Below are positions 34,986 to 44,800 of a DNA stretch of 53,226 bases, piece after piece. The translations under genes and the position numbers were made by a program. Position 1 is the stretch's first letter; each line of letters starts with the position of its first letter. A model generated the notes under the pieces. That model had not been told where the DNA came from. It saw only the letters and a list, made by a program, of their open reading frames with translations, and did not search any database. Origin of the DNA: Planctomycetota bacterium (GTDB lineage Bacteria; Planctomycetota; JAFGQW01); the NCBI GenBank assembly GCA_016935485.1, contig JAFGQW010000360.1, forward strand, positions 1 to 53,226, given 5' to 3'.

Positions 34986-36434
34986 TTACTTCAAGTAGCC
35001 GAGGCTCTTCAGCATCTCCAGCGACATCTTCGTGATCTCGGGGGTGTCGCGCTTGAGGAGGGGACTCAGGGCACGGCGCCACTCCTGGAGCGCGTGCACG
35101 GCGGCCCGGTAGGCGTCCTGGATCTCGGCCGGCGGCACCGGGTAGTCCGCGGGCTCGAGGGGGATCTGCTCCCCGGGGTCGCGGACCATGTCGTAGACGA
35201 GCTTGCGGTTGTTCGGGTAGTCGGTGATCTCCTTCCACCGGCGGGTGCGGACGGCGAGGTAGTGGAGGCCCGGCTCGCCCTTGAAGAGCTCGACCAGTTC
35301 GGCCAGGGCCGGCTCCTCCTGCCAGGCGATGTCCGGGTCGCCGTGGAGCAGCGGTGCGAGGCTGCGGCCCACCGCCTGGGGCATGGGCGGCAGGCCGGCC
35401 AGGTCGAGCAGCGTCGGGGCGATGTCGATGATGCGCGCCGGGGGCGAGACCACGCGGCCCGCCGCGATCTTCCCGGGCCAGTGGAAGATCAGCGGGATGC
35501 GGATCTCCTCCTCGTGGAGGGTCTGCATGTGCCCGAAGAGACCGTGCTCGTAGAACGCTTCGCCGTGGTCGGCCGTGAGGCAGTAGATGGTGTTGTCCGG
35601 TCCCATGCCGTGCGCCGCGAGGTGGGCGAGGATCTTCTCGAGGTTGGCGTCGGTCCAGCGGATCTCGCCGTCGTAGAGCGCTTCGAGGTGCTCGATGTCG
35701 CGCGCGGTCCAGTCCGCGGGCCTCTGTTTCATGCGCCGGGCCATGCCCTTGCCGTTGACCGGACCTTCGTAGGCGGAGTCGTAGAGCCGGTCGTACGGCG
35801 GCGGCGGGATGTAATCGAAGTGCACGTCCCACAGGTGAAGGAAGACGAGGCGAGGTCCGCGGGGATGGGCCTTGAGCCACTTCTCCACCTCGCGGACGGT
35901 GGTCGGGCCCGTCACGTCCCGGATCGACAGGTCCGTCAAGTTGGCCTCGAGCTCCCCCTTCAGCAGGCCGATGGCCTGGTCGGAGTACGAGGTGCAGTCG
36001 TGGTAGGTCTCGAAGCCCTGGCTCAGGCCGAAGAAGGGATGGAGGTAGGGGCCGGCAAAGAAGCCGACCGTCTCGTAGCCGGCGTCGCGGAAGCTCTCCG
36101 CCAGCGTCTGGCGGCTCTTGTCGAGCCAGAACACCGTGTCCCGGCAGCCGTGCACCGAGTCGGGCAGGCTGGTGAAGAGCGCGGCGTGGGCCGGCAGCGT
36201 CCAGGAAGTCGAGCTGGTCACCGTCTCGAAGCGCGTGCCCTCGGCCGCGAGCCGGTCGATGCCGGGGCTCGTGTCGCGGTGGTAGCCGTAGCAGCCCAGG
36301 TGGTCGGGCCGGAGCGAGTCGATCACGATCAGCACCACGCTGGGCCGGGTCCGGCCCGGCCCGGAGAGCAGGAACGCCGCACCGGCGCCCAGCGCGAGCA
36401 ACCCGGCCAGCGCCCCGATGAGCTTCCACTTCAC
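34986..36434 (-). CDS. Sulfatase-like hydrolase of the alkaline phosphatase superfamily, Thr in the nucleophile position
   Basis: A 482-residue protein with an N-terminal membrane anchor or signal (residues 5-24). The metal-binding segment IVIDSLRPDHLGCYGY (Asp39), the later TADHGEAFYEHG and HWPGKI are clear sulfatase-family marks. The formylglycine motif CxPxR is replaced by WTLPAH, with Thr79 where the Cys or Ser should be. Thr79 could act directly as in phosphatase-like members, so it is probably not a classical sulfatase. The GTG start (36434) has GGAGAA upstream and is led by a strong promoter. It is the first gene of the operon with the transglutaminase-like and giant genes. Confidence 0.85.
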   Translation of the reverse strand: MKWKLIGALAGLLALGAGAAFLLSGPGRTRPSVVLIVIDSLRPDHLGCYGYHRDTSPGIDRLAAEGTRFETVTSSTSWTLPAHAALFTSLPDSVHGCRDTVFWLDKSRQTLAESFRDAGYETVGFFAGPYLHPFFGLSQGFETYHDCTSYSDQAIGLLKGELEANLTDLSIRDVTGPTTVREVEKWLKAHPRGPRLVFLHLWDVHFDYIPPPPYDRLYDSAYEGPVNGKGMARRMKQRPADWTARDIEHLEALYDGEIRWTDANLEKILAHLAAHGMGPDNTIYCLTADHGEAFYEHGLFGHMQTLHEEEIRIPLIFHWPGKIAAGRVVSPPARIIDIAPTLLDLAGLPPMPQAVGRSLAPLLHGDPDIAWQEEPALAELVELFKGEPGLHYLAVRTRRWKEITDYPNNRKLVYDMVRDPGEQIPLEPADYPVPPAEIQDAYRAAVHALQEWRRALSPLLKRDTPEITKMSLEMLKSLGYLK

Positions 36435-36506
36435 GGTCGTTCTTCTCCGTCAAGTCCGGTCGGGCCGGCCCGGCACAGGATCCGAGCGCGAGCCGGAACT
36501 ACGGCG

Positions 36507-36535
36507 AGGATATCGCATGGGCCGGTGGGGATCAA
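36507..36535 (-). promoter_or_regulatory. Sigma70-like promoter for the sulfatase/transglutaminase/giant operon
   Basis: On the minus strand, TTGATC (36530-36535), a 17-base spacer and TATCCT (36507-36512). The leader to the GTG at 36434 would be about 66 bases. This is one of the best promoter matches in the window. Confidence 0.65.
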
Positions 36536-36779
36536 GGCGATTACGGATGCCCGCGTCGCCGCCCCGCGCGGCGGCTTGCGGCGCGGACGCTCAGCGGGCT
36601 GGCGCCCAGGGTTCGGATCGACCGGCGTTGCCTGCGGCTCGCGGCGGACACCTCTGCTTCGTGACGGCCGCAAACGCCCTGCCCGGGGTCTTGGTCGACT
36701 TCCGGGGCGTGCGCGCCCTCTCCCGTCCGTGGGAATCTGCGATCGTCAAGGCAGGCACCCCGCGCCGGCAGGGAGTAGG

Positions 36780-36809
36780 TAGACGGCCGGGCGGTCCCCG
36801 GTGTATGGT
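36780..36809 (+). promoter_or_regulatory. Possible promoter for the propeller protein gene
   Basis: TAGACG, an 18-base spacer and TATGGT. The predicted leader is about 60 bases, ending in GGAGG before the ATG at 36876. The -35 box is weak. Confidence 0.4.
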
Positions 36810-36875
36810 CGAGGGACGAGCGGGCGGGGCGGCGGCGGAACATGCGGCCGCGGATCTTGCTGCGGAGGTACCAGG

Positions 36876-38204
36876 ATGGCCGGAACTTGCCCGTTGTTCT
36901 CGGTTCTCCTGCTCGCGGTCGCGGCGGGCTTCGGGGCGGCGCAGCCTCTCGATGGCGATCTGATCGTGTCAGGCATCGACAGCGGCCATCTCGTGGCCCT
37001 CGTCCGTCCGGCCACCGGTCTGTGGACCACGCTGTACCGCAACGTGGCCAGTCTCACCTTCCTGGACACGGCGGGGATGGTCCGGCACGCGGAGGACAAC
37101 GAGGATCTCGTCCTCGCGGAGACCCGCTCCCAGTGGGGCGCGAAGTACAGCGAGATCCGCGGGTGGCTCACGCGACTGGATCCCGTGACGCTCACCACGA
37201 TCCGGCTGATCGACTTCGCCGGCGAGGCGAGCTTCGCTCTGGATCACGACGGCACCTGGGTCGCGGCCGGCACGCACCACCGCTACCTGTACCCCACGGG
37301 GACGACGGACTCCCGGCTGGCGGGCCTGAGGCCGCCCGCCACGACGGTCTACCACCAGGTGGCCACGAACGAGTACTTCGCCGCGGTGGCGATCGACCGC
37401 GATCCGGGCGGCCCGGTCTATCTGCTCGGCACCTCGTTCGGGGGCATCAACTCGGTGGCCTCCGGCTGCCTGTACGGCGCGGACCGCCACGGAGTCGTCA
37501 CCACCATCCTCGGTACGCTCGCTTGCCCGTTCGCTCTCGAGCTCGACCCGGCGACCGGCCACTTCGTCTACTCGGGCGGCGGCGCCGTTTCGCTCCTTGA
37601 CAAGCAGGGCGCGGTGGTGAAGCAGCTCGCCCCGGTCGACGCGGGCGCGGCGCGGGTCAACCTCGACGGTTCGGTGTGGCTGGGCGCCGTGGACCCGAGC
37701 TCCAGGGAGACCGTGGTCGTGAAGCTCGACATCGCGAGCGGCGCCGTGGTGGGCGTGGTCCGGCTCGCCGGAACCGGGCCCTCGTTCGGAGGCGTGCCGC
37801 GTGGGCTCGAGGTCTACGGCAGTCGCCGCCTGGCGTGCAACGGTGCGGGCGCGCCGGGTACCCGGGTCGACATCCGGCTCGCGAGCCGCCGTCCGGGCGA
37901 CGCTCACAAGCCCTACCGGCTCGCCTGCAGCCTGGCCCGCCGGCCGGCGCTCGACCTCGGGGTCGGGGACCGGCTCGGCCTGGCGCCGGACCCGCTGTTC
38001 CTGCTGTCGGCCCTCGGCAGCGTCCCGGAGATCTTCCTCGATTTCGCCGGCACCACCGACGCGGCCGGCCAGGCCACAGCGGCGGTGCGCATTCCTGCCA
38101 GCTTTCCTCCCAACCTGGGCGTGACCGTGTTCGTGGGCGGCGTCATCTACGATGGCGGCGGCGTGCGGACCGTGACCAACACGCACTGGTTCCTGCTCGA
38201 CTGA
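36876..38204 (+). CDS. Secreted beta-propeller protein with the shared C-terminal module
   Basis: A 442-residue exported protein. The signal peptide (LFSVLLLAVAAGFGAAQ) is followed by propeller-like repeats (about 24-310) with GDLIVSGIDSGHLVAL, FALDHDGTWVA and ALELDPATGHFVYSG. The C-terminal module (about 320-442) has GAPGTRVDIRLA and DAAGQATAAVRIPASF. The whole plan matches the interrupted gene at 48125-49408 and the second half of the trypsin-like protein at 20519. No enzymatic motif is seen; binding or a structural role is likely. The start at 36876 has GGAGG with a 7-base spacer; the longer upstream frame is Gly/Arg-rich noise. Confidence 0.75.
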   Translation: MAGTCPLFSVLLLAVAAGFGAAQPLDGDLIVSGIDSGHLVALVRPATGLWTTLYRNVASLTFLDTAGMVRHAEDNEDLVLAETRSQWGAKYSEIRGWLTRLDPVTLTTIRLIDFAGEASFALDHDGTWVAAGTHHRYLYPTGTTDSRLAGLRPPATTVYHQVATNEYFAAVAIDRDPGGPVYLLGTSFGGINSVASGCLYGADRHGVVTTILGTLACPFALELDPATGHFVYSGGGAVSLLDKQGAVVKQLAPVDAGAARVNLDGSVWLGAVDPSSRETVVVKLDIASGAVVGVVRLAGTGPSFGGVPRGLEVYGSRRLACNGAGAPGTRVDIRLASRRPGDAHKPYRLACSLARRPALDLGVGDRLGLAPDPLFLLSALGSVPEIFLDFAGTTDAAGQATAAVRIPASFPPNLGVTVFVGGVIYDGGGVRTVTNTHWFLLD

Positions 38205-38209
38205 ACCAC

Positions 38210-38239
38210 GGGCCGCGCCGGCCCTCGCCCCGGCGGCCC
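38210..38239 (+). terminator. Possible terminator after the propeller gene
   Basis: A GC-rich stem (38210-38221 with 38230-38239, one bulged base). A short T-run (ATTTTG) comes about 13 bases after the stem rather than next to it, so efficiency is uncertain. Confidence 0.4.
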
Positions 38240-38286
38240 GGAGCCGTTGGGCAGATTTTGCGGTACCACTTCGAGCTCGGGGTGAC

Positions 38287-38315
38287 TTTACAGGTACAAG
38301 CGCCCGCGGTAGGAT
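38287..38315 (+). promoter_or_regulatory. Sigma70-like promoter with a long leader
   Basis: TTTACA, a 17-base spacer and TAGGAT. The predicted transcription start near 38322 leaves about 260 bases before the ATG at 38585. Confidence 0.6.
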
Positions 38316-38584
38316 CGCACCCCTCGAGGACAGTGGTGCGTCCCGCAACGGGACGGAGTTTCCAGAGTGGAGGCAGACCTTCTGGCCGCGAGGAAAGGCC
38401 GCCTCCGGGTGGACCGACTTCGCGGCGATCGCGGGGCGTGTCCGGATTGACGGACACCGAGAGGCGCCGGGCTCCGGAAAGGAAGGGAGCGGCCCGGGCC
38501 GCGCAGAGAGAGCATTGGGATGGGCCGCTGGCGCACCGCTGCGTCCGGCCGGGTTTTCTTCACTACAGCAAGGGAGAACGACGC
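38316..38584 (+). other. Long structured leader before the secreted protein gene
   Basis: About 265 non-coding bases. Two tidy hairpins are visible: CGTCCCG, loop CAA, CGGGACG near 38338-38354, and GTGTCCG, loop GATTGA, CGGACAC at 38438-38457. I do not recognise a known riboswitch. A long, folded leader behind a good promoter suggests post-transcriptional control, but this is inference. Confidence 0.35.
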
Positions 38585-39421
38585 ATGACAGCCAGAATCG
38601 CCTTGTTCCTCTTCCCGCTCCTGGTGGCGGGACTGGCGGTCGCCGCACTTGAAGCCCAGTTGGAAGGTGCCGCGACGAGCCAGGATTTCACGCGCGCCGT
38701 GACGGCAGCGGACGCCGTCGTGGTGGGCCGCGTGATCGACATGGTGGACCGGAACGTGCCACCGGCCGAGCTCGAGCGGCGGAAGATCCGGGAGGCTCAC
38801 CGGGTCGACGTCGTGACGACGCTCAAGGGACACGACATCGCCCAGCGCCGCATCGTGGTGCGGCCGAACACGCTGGTCTGGGAGGACGGAGACGAGTACG
38901 TCCTGTTCCTGCTCGACCGCGGCAACGGGTTCTTCGACGCCATTCCCGAGCCGGTGCTGACCGAGTCGCCCGCCGGCATCGCGGCGCTCGTCCAGAAGCT
39001 CGGCTTCAAGGCCCTTCCCCGGCTCGAGCTCCGCATGCGGAGCTTCGGCGGCTGCTGCTCGACGCATTCGGGCCTGCTCCAGGATCTGCGCATCGCCGCC
39101 GACGGCTGCTTCGAGCTGGAGGCGGTGGTGATGGGCGCCGACGGCCATCCCGGTTCGACGTGGGACGTGGCGCGGGGCGTGCTGCCGAAGGACGCGATCG
39201 CGCAGCTCCGGGCGCAGGTCGCCGCGGTGGCGAAGAAGCCGCTGCCAGACGGCGGGGGCTTGCTGAACTTCGAGCTCTCGAGCGCGCCGGGCAAGGTGGA
39301 CTACCTCACCTTTTCGCGGCTCGACCGGCCAGAAGTGGAGGCGCTGCTCGCCGGCGCTGCGGCGCTGGCGCGCGCGCACGCCGGGGAGTCGGTCCGCGTG
39401 GACCGGGCCGTGGAGAAGTGA
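38585..39421 (+). CDS. Secreted protein of unknown function
   Basis: A 278-residue exported protein. The signal peptide (IALFLFPLLVAGLAVAAL) is followed by a beta-rich domain (about 35-140) with DAVVVGRVIDMV, RVDVVTTLKGHD and EYVLFLLDRGNG. This pattern occurs in many small secreted domains of unknown role (strand, then an LKG turn, then yxLFL). A CC pair sits at FGGCCSTHSG. The C-terminal part is helical. The start at 38585 has AAGGGAG. The metalloprotease gene starts 57 bases after its stop, so the two are probably co-transcribed. Confidence 0.65.
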   Translation: MTARIALFLFPLLVAGLAVAALEAQLEGAATSQDFTRAVTAADAVVVGRVIDMVDRNVPPAELERRKIREAHRVDVVTTLKGHDIAQRRIVVRPNTLVWEDGDEYVLFLLDRGNGFFDAIPEPVLTESPAGIAALVQKLGFKALPRLELRMRSFGGCCSTHSGLLQDLRIAADGCFELEAVVMGADGHPGSTWDVARGVLPKDAIAQLRAQVAAVAKKPLPDGGGLLNFELSSAPGKVDYLTFSRLDRPEVEALLAGAAALARAHAGESVRVDRAVEK

Positions 39422-39477
39422 GCGCCGCTTCCGCGGAAGCGGCTCGCGAACCAAGGACAGAAACGGGAGAGAAACCG

Positions 39478-41745
39478 ATGAGACGAATCAGGACACGCGC
39501 CGGGGCGGGGATGCTGGTGCTCGCCGGCCTGGCGCTCACGCTGGTGCTTGCCGCCTCTTCGCCGGGGCCGGCGCAGCTCAGGATCATCCGCAACTTCGTC
39601 GGCGGCACGCCGCCCACGAATGCCGTCGGCGGCGGCACGCTGCAGGCTGTCTTCAACGCGGCGGCCGACTGGTGGGAGCTCGCGATCAAGGACAACCACA
39701 CCGTCACCATCGACTACAGCTGGGCGCCGATGGGCGGTTCGACGCTCGCCGCGCACACGCTCCAGACCCAGGGCGGCACCCCCAACCGCGAGACCAAGGG
39801 CAAGATCGAGTTCGACAACGACGGCTCGAGCGTCTACTTCATCGATCCGAGCCCGACCGATCACCTCGAGTTCCAGACCTACACCGAGACCACCCAGGAT
39901 TTCGGCGCGGGTCTCCTCAACAAGGGGCGGGTCTACTCGAGCCCAACGGGCAGTGCCGCCGGCGTCTCGGACCTGCTGGCCGTGGCGATCCACGAGATCG
40001 GCCACTCCCTGGGGCTGAGCGGGCTCAACACGAGCTTCATCGCGGAGAACAGCGACGGGGACATCGACATCCGCGCGCCGCTGCCGTTCGCCGGCTCGAC
40101 GTTCAACACGACTTCGGGCGCCCACCTGAACATCAGCACGGCGCTCATGTATCCGACGATTCCGGTGAGCCTCCGGCGGCTCGTGACCTCGGCGGACATC
40201 CTCGCCAACGCCGAGCTCAGCAAGTTCACGGACGTGAACATCAAGCCGAACACCGTCGCCCGGAACACGACGATCGCCATTCCCGACGACGTCTTCTCGA
40301 ACCGGGGCAACTGCATCCCGCTCAGCGAGTGCATTGGCGGGGGCGAGGGGCGCTACCAGTGGTTCATCCACCAGAGCCTGATCGGCACGGGCGGGCTCAT
40401 CACCGAGCTGGCGGTCCGGCCCACCACGACGCTCTCGTTCACGGCCCAGGACTTCGAGATCCGGATGAGCCACACCACGCAGACCGCGCATTCGACCAAC
40501 ATGAACACGAACCTTCCGGTCCCGGTGGTCGTGCGGCGGGCCGGCCCCATCAGCTTCTCCGGCGTCGGCACGCAGTGGTCCCCGATCCGGTTTGACCGGG
40601 CTTTCGACTACGACGGCAACCGCAACCTCACCATCGAGGTGCGGATGCGGAATCTCAAGGCTTCGCCGAGCCCGTCCGTCTACTACGACTCGGTCGGGAC
40701 GACCAGCGCGGGTCGGTTTGCCCGCACCTATGCGCTGGGCGCCGGGACCTACAGTGTCGCCACTGCCACGACGGCGAGCGCGGCCGGAGTGCTGAAGATC
40801 CGGCTCCGCATCGGCGACGGCACCTACAACCCGTCCGACACGCCCGACACGGGCACGGCGAACAGCTGGCCGTTCAACACGTACACCGCCTGGCGCTATC
40901 AGTTCATCGTCAACGCCTCGGTGCTCCCCGCCGCGCCCATGAAGATCACGGACATCGCGTTCGCGCCGACGGCGACGAAGTCCTGGACCGCCAAGCAGTT
41001 CCAGGTCCGGATGGGGCACACGACCTACAAGGACTTCGGCACGGCCCCGACGCCCAATTGCTTCGACACGATGCTCGGCCCCGCCCCGGTGCTCGTCTAC
41101 GACGGGGTGATGCGCTGGGACTGCGTGGCGGACACCTGGTGTTTCCTCGGACTCGAGAGCTCCTTCGGGTACGACGGCACCCGCAACATCCTGGTCGAGA
41201 TCCGGTACCGCGGCGGGCCGGGTTCCGCCGGAGTGACCACCCGCACCGACTCCTCGATCAACCGGGCCTACACGCACACGGGGAGCACCGCCGATCCCTA
41301 CAACGCGCCCTGCTGGATCGTCCCGATTCCCGGGCAGGACGCGGGAGCCAAGCACTGCCTCAGCGTCACCAAGGGCAACCTCCTGCTCGCGCCGGACACG
41401 GTGCGGCTGGGGCGGTCGGCGACGCTGCAGCTCCTGAACGGGCCGGCGCGCCAGTTCTACCAGATCGCGGCCTCGCTCGGGCAGCGCCCCGTGATGAAGG
41501 TCGCGGACTGGCCGGTATCTCTCGCCGTCGACTCGGTCTTCTTCAACTCCGTGTTCCTGGGCGCGCCTGTGTTCAACCGCTACGGGGGCAGCACGGGCAG
41601 CACCGGCGCGGCGACCGCAACCCTGAACGTGCCGGTGATCTCCCCGCTGGTCGGGGTCGACATCTACCACGCCGCCGTCTTCTACAGCTCGGCGGGCAAG
41701 ATTCTCGGCAGCACGAACACCGACGGGACGAACATCATCCGGTGA
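39478..41745 (+). CDS. Secreted matrixin-like metalloprotease with the shared C-terminal module
   Basis: A 755-residue exported protein. After the signal peptide, residues about 40-260 form a metzincin-like domain with HEIGHSLG (His172, Glu173, His176) and a downstream Met-turn, ALMYPTI. The third zinc ligand expected three residues after the Gly (HExxHxxGxxH) is Gly182, so zinc binding needs another ligand or is weakened. Two repeated beta regions (about 290-460 and 470-620) share YDGNRNLTIEVR/YDGTRNILVEIR. The C-terminal module (about 630-755) is present. Start ATG 39478 has GGGAGAG. A strong terminator follows. Confidence 0.78.
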   Translation: MRRIRTRAGAGMLVLAGLALTLVLAASSPGPAQLRIIRNFVGGTPPTNAVGGGTLQAVFNAAADWWELAIKDNHTVTIDYSWAPMGGSTLAAHTLQTQGGTPNRETKGKIEFDNDGSSVYFIDPSPTDHLEFQTYTETTQDFGAGLLNKGRVYSSPTGSAAGVSDLLAVAIHEIGHSLGLSGLNTSFIAENSDGDIDIRAPLPFAGSTFNTTSGAHLNISTALMYPTIPVSLRRLVTSADILANAELSKFTDVNIKPNTVARNTTIAIPDDVFSNRGNCIPLSECIGGGEGRYQWFIHQSLIGTGGLITELAVRPTTTLSFTAQDFEIRMSHTTQTAHSTNMNTNLPVPVVVRRAGPISFSGVGTQWSPIRFDRAFDYDGNRNLTIEVRMRNLKASPSPSVYYDSVGTTSAGRFARTYALGAGTYSVATATTASAAGVLKIRLRIGDGTYNPSDTPDTGTANSWPFNTYTAWRYQFIVNASVLPAAPMKITDIAFAPTATKSWTAKQFQVRMGHTTYKDFGTAPTPNCFDTMLGPAPVLVYDGVMRWDCVADTWCFLGLESSFGYDGTRNILVEIRYRGGPGSAGVTTRTDSSINRAYTHTGSTADPYNAPCWIVPIPGQDAGAKHCLSVTKGNLLLAPDTVRLGRSATLQLLNGPARQFYQIAASLGQRPVMKVADWPVSLAVDSVFFNSVFLGAPVFNRYGGSTGSTGAATATLNVPVISPLVGVDIYHAAVFYSSAGKILGSTNTDGTNIIR

Positions 41746-41774
41746 GGCGTTCGCGCTGACCGGCAGGAACGGCG

Positions 41775-41812
41775 GCCGGCCGGGCCCCACGGGGTCCGGC
41801 CGGCGCTTCTTT
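41775..41812. terminator. Strong intrinsic terminator between convergent genes
   Basis: A 14-bp stem (41775-41788 with 41791-41804, one G-T pair) with a 2-base loop, then a pyrimidine run GCTTCTTT. It ends the metalloprotease transcript and may work in both directions. Confidence 0.7.
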
Positions 41813-41833
41813 CCGCGTGCGTACTGCGCGCCC

Positions 41834-44800
41834 TCAGGCCACCGCGCCCACGCGCCCGCGGATGAGCGGCAGCGTCGTCTCCTCGTGGAAGCGCGCGATC
41901 CGGTCGAGCTCCTCGAGGATCGCCTGCTTCTCGGCGCCGGAGACGCGGTAGGCCATGTCCACGAGGTCGGCCCCCTGGAGCTCGCCGGCGCCGAGGAAGG
42001 CGCCGCCGAGCACGGTGAGGTAGTCGGGCATCGAGTCGATCCGGTTGGCCGTCGCCCACACGCGGCACCACTGGCGGGCCGTCGCCTCCACGTGGTAACC
42101 GCCGCCGCCGAGCAGCAGCAGGTGGTTGGAGAAGTCCCGGATCCGCTTCATCGCCTCGACGGCGACGTTGTTGGTCATGGAGAGGTGGGTGAGGGGGTCG
42201 TTGCGGTGCGTGTCGCCGCCCACCACCGCGACCACGACGCTCGGCCGGAAGGCCGCGACCGCGGGCGGGACGACGCGGTCGAACACGGCCGCATACGCCT
42301 CGTCGTCGGTGTGCGGCGGGAGCGGCACGTTCACGGTGAATCCCCGTCCGGCGCCCGCGCCGATCTCGGTCTCGAAGCCCGACCAGGGATACAGCGTGCG
42401 GCCCGTCTCGTGGAGCGACAGGACCAGCACGCGGTCGTCGTGGTAGTAGGCGTCCTGGACGCCGTTGCCGTGATGGGCGTCGAGATCGAGGTAGGCCACG
42501 CGGTGGCCGTGCACGAGAAAGGTGTCGATGGCGGCGATCACGTCGTTCAAGTAGCAGAAGCCCTCGGCGTGGTCGCGGCTCGAGTGGTGGAAGCCCCCCA
42601 GCGGGTTGAAGACCACGTTGGCGTTGTCGCGGATGATGCGGTCCGCGCCGGTGAGGGTGGCGGAGACGTAGAGGAGCACGTAGTCGAACAGCCCCTTGAA
42701 GACCGGCGCCTCCTCGCCGCCGAGGTGGAAGGCGAGCATGCCCTCGTCCCACCCGCCGCCGTTGGCACGCTCGAGCGCCGCCACGAAGGCCGGCGCGTGC
42801 GACTCGATCAAGCGCTCGCGACTGATCATCGCGGGCTCCTCCACCCGCATCCACGGCTCGCCGAGGAAGCCCTGCTGGTGGATCAGTCGCAGCGCGGTCC
42901 GGGCGCGGTCGGGCCGGAACGGATGGTTCTCGCCGTAGGCATGATCGTTGAAGCGGCCCGAGTAGACGATGATGCTGTCCTTGGGCCGCTGGATGTCGGC
43001 CGGCGGGAAGTGCAGCGTGAAGACGCACGAGCCCGCCTCCCAGCGCTTTTCCGCCGTGGGCCACGCCTTGGACAGCAGCGCCATGGTGGCGGCGTTGCCC
43101 TCGATCACGTCGGCGTAGACGCCCTCGAGCCCCCGCGAGTAGGCGATCTTCTTCAGGGTGTCGGCGACGAACATGCCCAGCCCCAGGCCGCGGTAGCTCT
43201 CCTTCACGAGGATGTCGAACTCGCCCATGTGGGTCGTGGTGTTGAGCGTGTAGCGCCCCTCGACGACGATCTCGCGGTTCGTGCGCCGGCCCACCAGTCC
43301 GATCAGCGCCATGTCGCGGCTGTAGTCGACGCTGGCGATCTTCTGGGCCTCGCGGTCCGGGAGCGTCCGGATCATGCCGTGGTAGCGCAGCCGAATGCTC
43401 TCGGGGGACAGCGAGTAGAAGAGCTGCTGGAGACGGCGGGCATCGAAGGGTTTGACGGGCCGGAAGAACACCTCGAGGCCGCCGGCAAACGTGCGGTGGA
43501 ACTCGTAGTGGTGGGGATAGACCCAGCCCGGCTCGGACGGCAGGATCTGGTCGGGGGGCAGGTAGTGCAGGCGCCGGGCTTCCGCCAGGAGCCGCGGGCG
43601 GAACCGGGGGTGCGCGACGGAGAGGAGCGCCACCGCGCGCTCCCGGATCGTGAGCCCCTGGAGGAAGACCGATCCGAACTCGGTCACCACCGCGTCCACC
43701 GCCGCACGCTCGAGGTAGACGCCCCGGCCGGTGCACTCGGGCGCGATCCGCGACGCGGCGCCATCGGCCGTCGTCGACGGCAGTGCCACCACCGTCAGCC
43801 CGCCCGCCGCGCGGCGCACGCCGCGGAGGAAATCGGTGCCGCCCGGCAGCCGGCGCGGATCGGAAATCTCGCCGGAATCGAGCCGCGCTACTCCCGTGAG
43901 ATCCACCTCCTCGACGGATTGCAGCGCCAGCATCTGGCGGTGGCGGGCGATCAACCCGGGATCGCCGACGACGTCGATCGGGTGAAGCTCGATGTCCGGC
44001 CGCGCGGCGAGCGCGGCATAGAGCGCGCGCGATCCCAGCGCGATCGTGGCCACGGTCTTGCCGCGATGGACCTCCTTCGTGCGGTTGGTGACCACGCCGG
44101 CCTGGATCAGGCGCAGGATGTCGTCGGTCAAGATGTCCGTGTGGATGCCGAGATCCCGCTTGGTGTCCAGACACCGCATGGTCGCGGCGCTGATCACCCC
44201 GGTGTCGAAGTGCAGGGTGGTTCCGTCGGCGATCAGGTTCGCGACGTGCCGGCCGATGGTGAGCGAGACGGGATCGAGCGGGAGGGCGGCGACCTCGAGC
44301 AGCGGCTCGGTGCCGTCCACCAGGAGGTGAATGCGCTCGGCGGCCACGAGCGAATCGCCGGCCGTCCGCGGCATCTCGGCGTTGACCTGGGCGATGACGA
44401 GGCGCGCGTTCTCGACGGCCGCCTTGACGATGTCCACCGAGATGCCGAGGCTCGCGAAGCCCGCCGGGTCGGGCGGCGAGACCTGGACGAGCGCGACGTC
44501 GATGCCGAGCAGGCCGCGAGCGATGGCCTCGGGCACCTCGCTCAGGTGGATGGGCGTGAAGTCGGCGACGCCGCTCGCGACCGCCGTCTCCGCGGCGCGG
44601 CCCACGTAGAGCGTGTTGTAGCGGAAGCTGCTCAGCAGCTCGGGGCGCGCGAGATCGAGATCACCCTGGGCCAGGATGTGGATGATCCTCACGTCGGCGA
44701 ACCGGCTGGCCATGGCGGCGAGCGTGCGGGTGAGCAGCCGCGGCTCGCCGCATCCCGAGCCGATGAAGAGGGTCTGGCCGTTGCGGATGCGGGCGAGCGC

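Larger units (their letters stand above)
36435..36875. other. Divergent non-coding region between the sulfatase-like and propeller genes
   Basis: About 440 bases without a credible gene. Open frames here are arginine- or alanine-rich GC artefacts without start sites. It holds a minus-strand promoter at 36507-36535 and a weaker plus-strand one at 36780-36809. No riboswitch or repeat was recognised. Confidence 0.6.
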
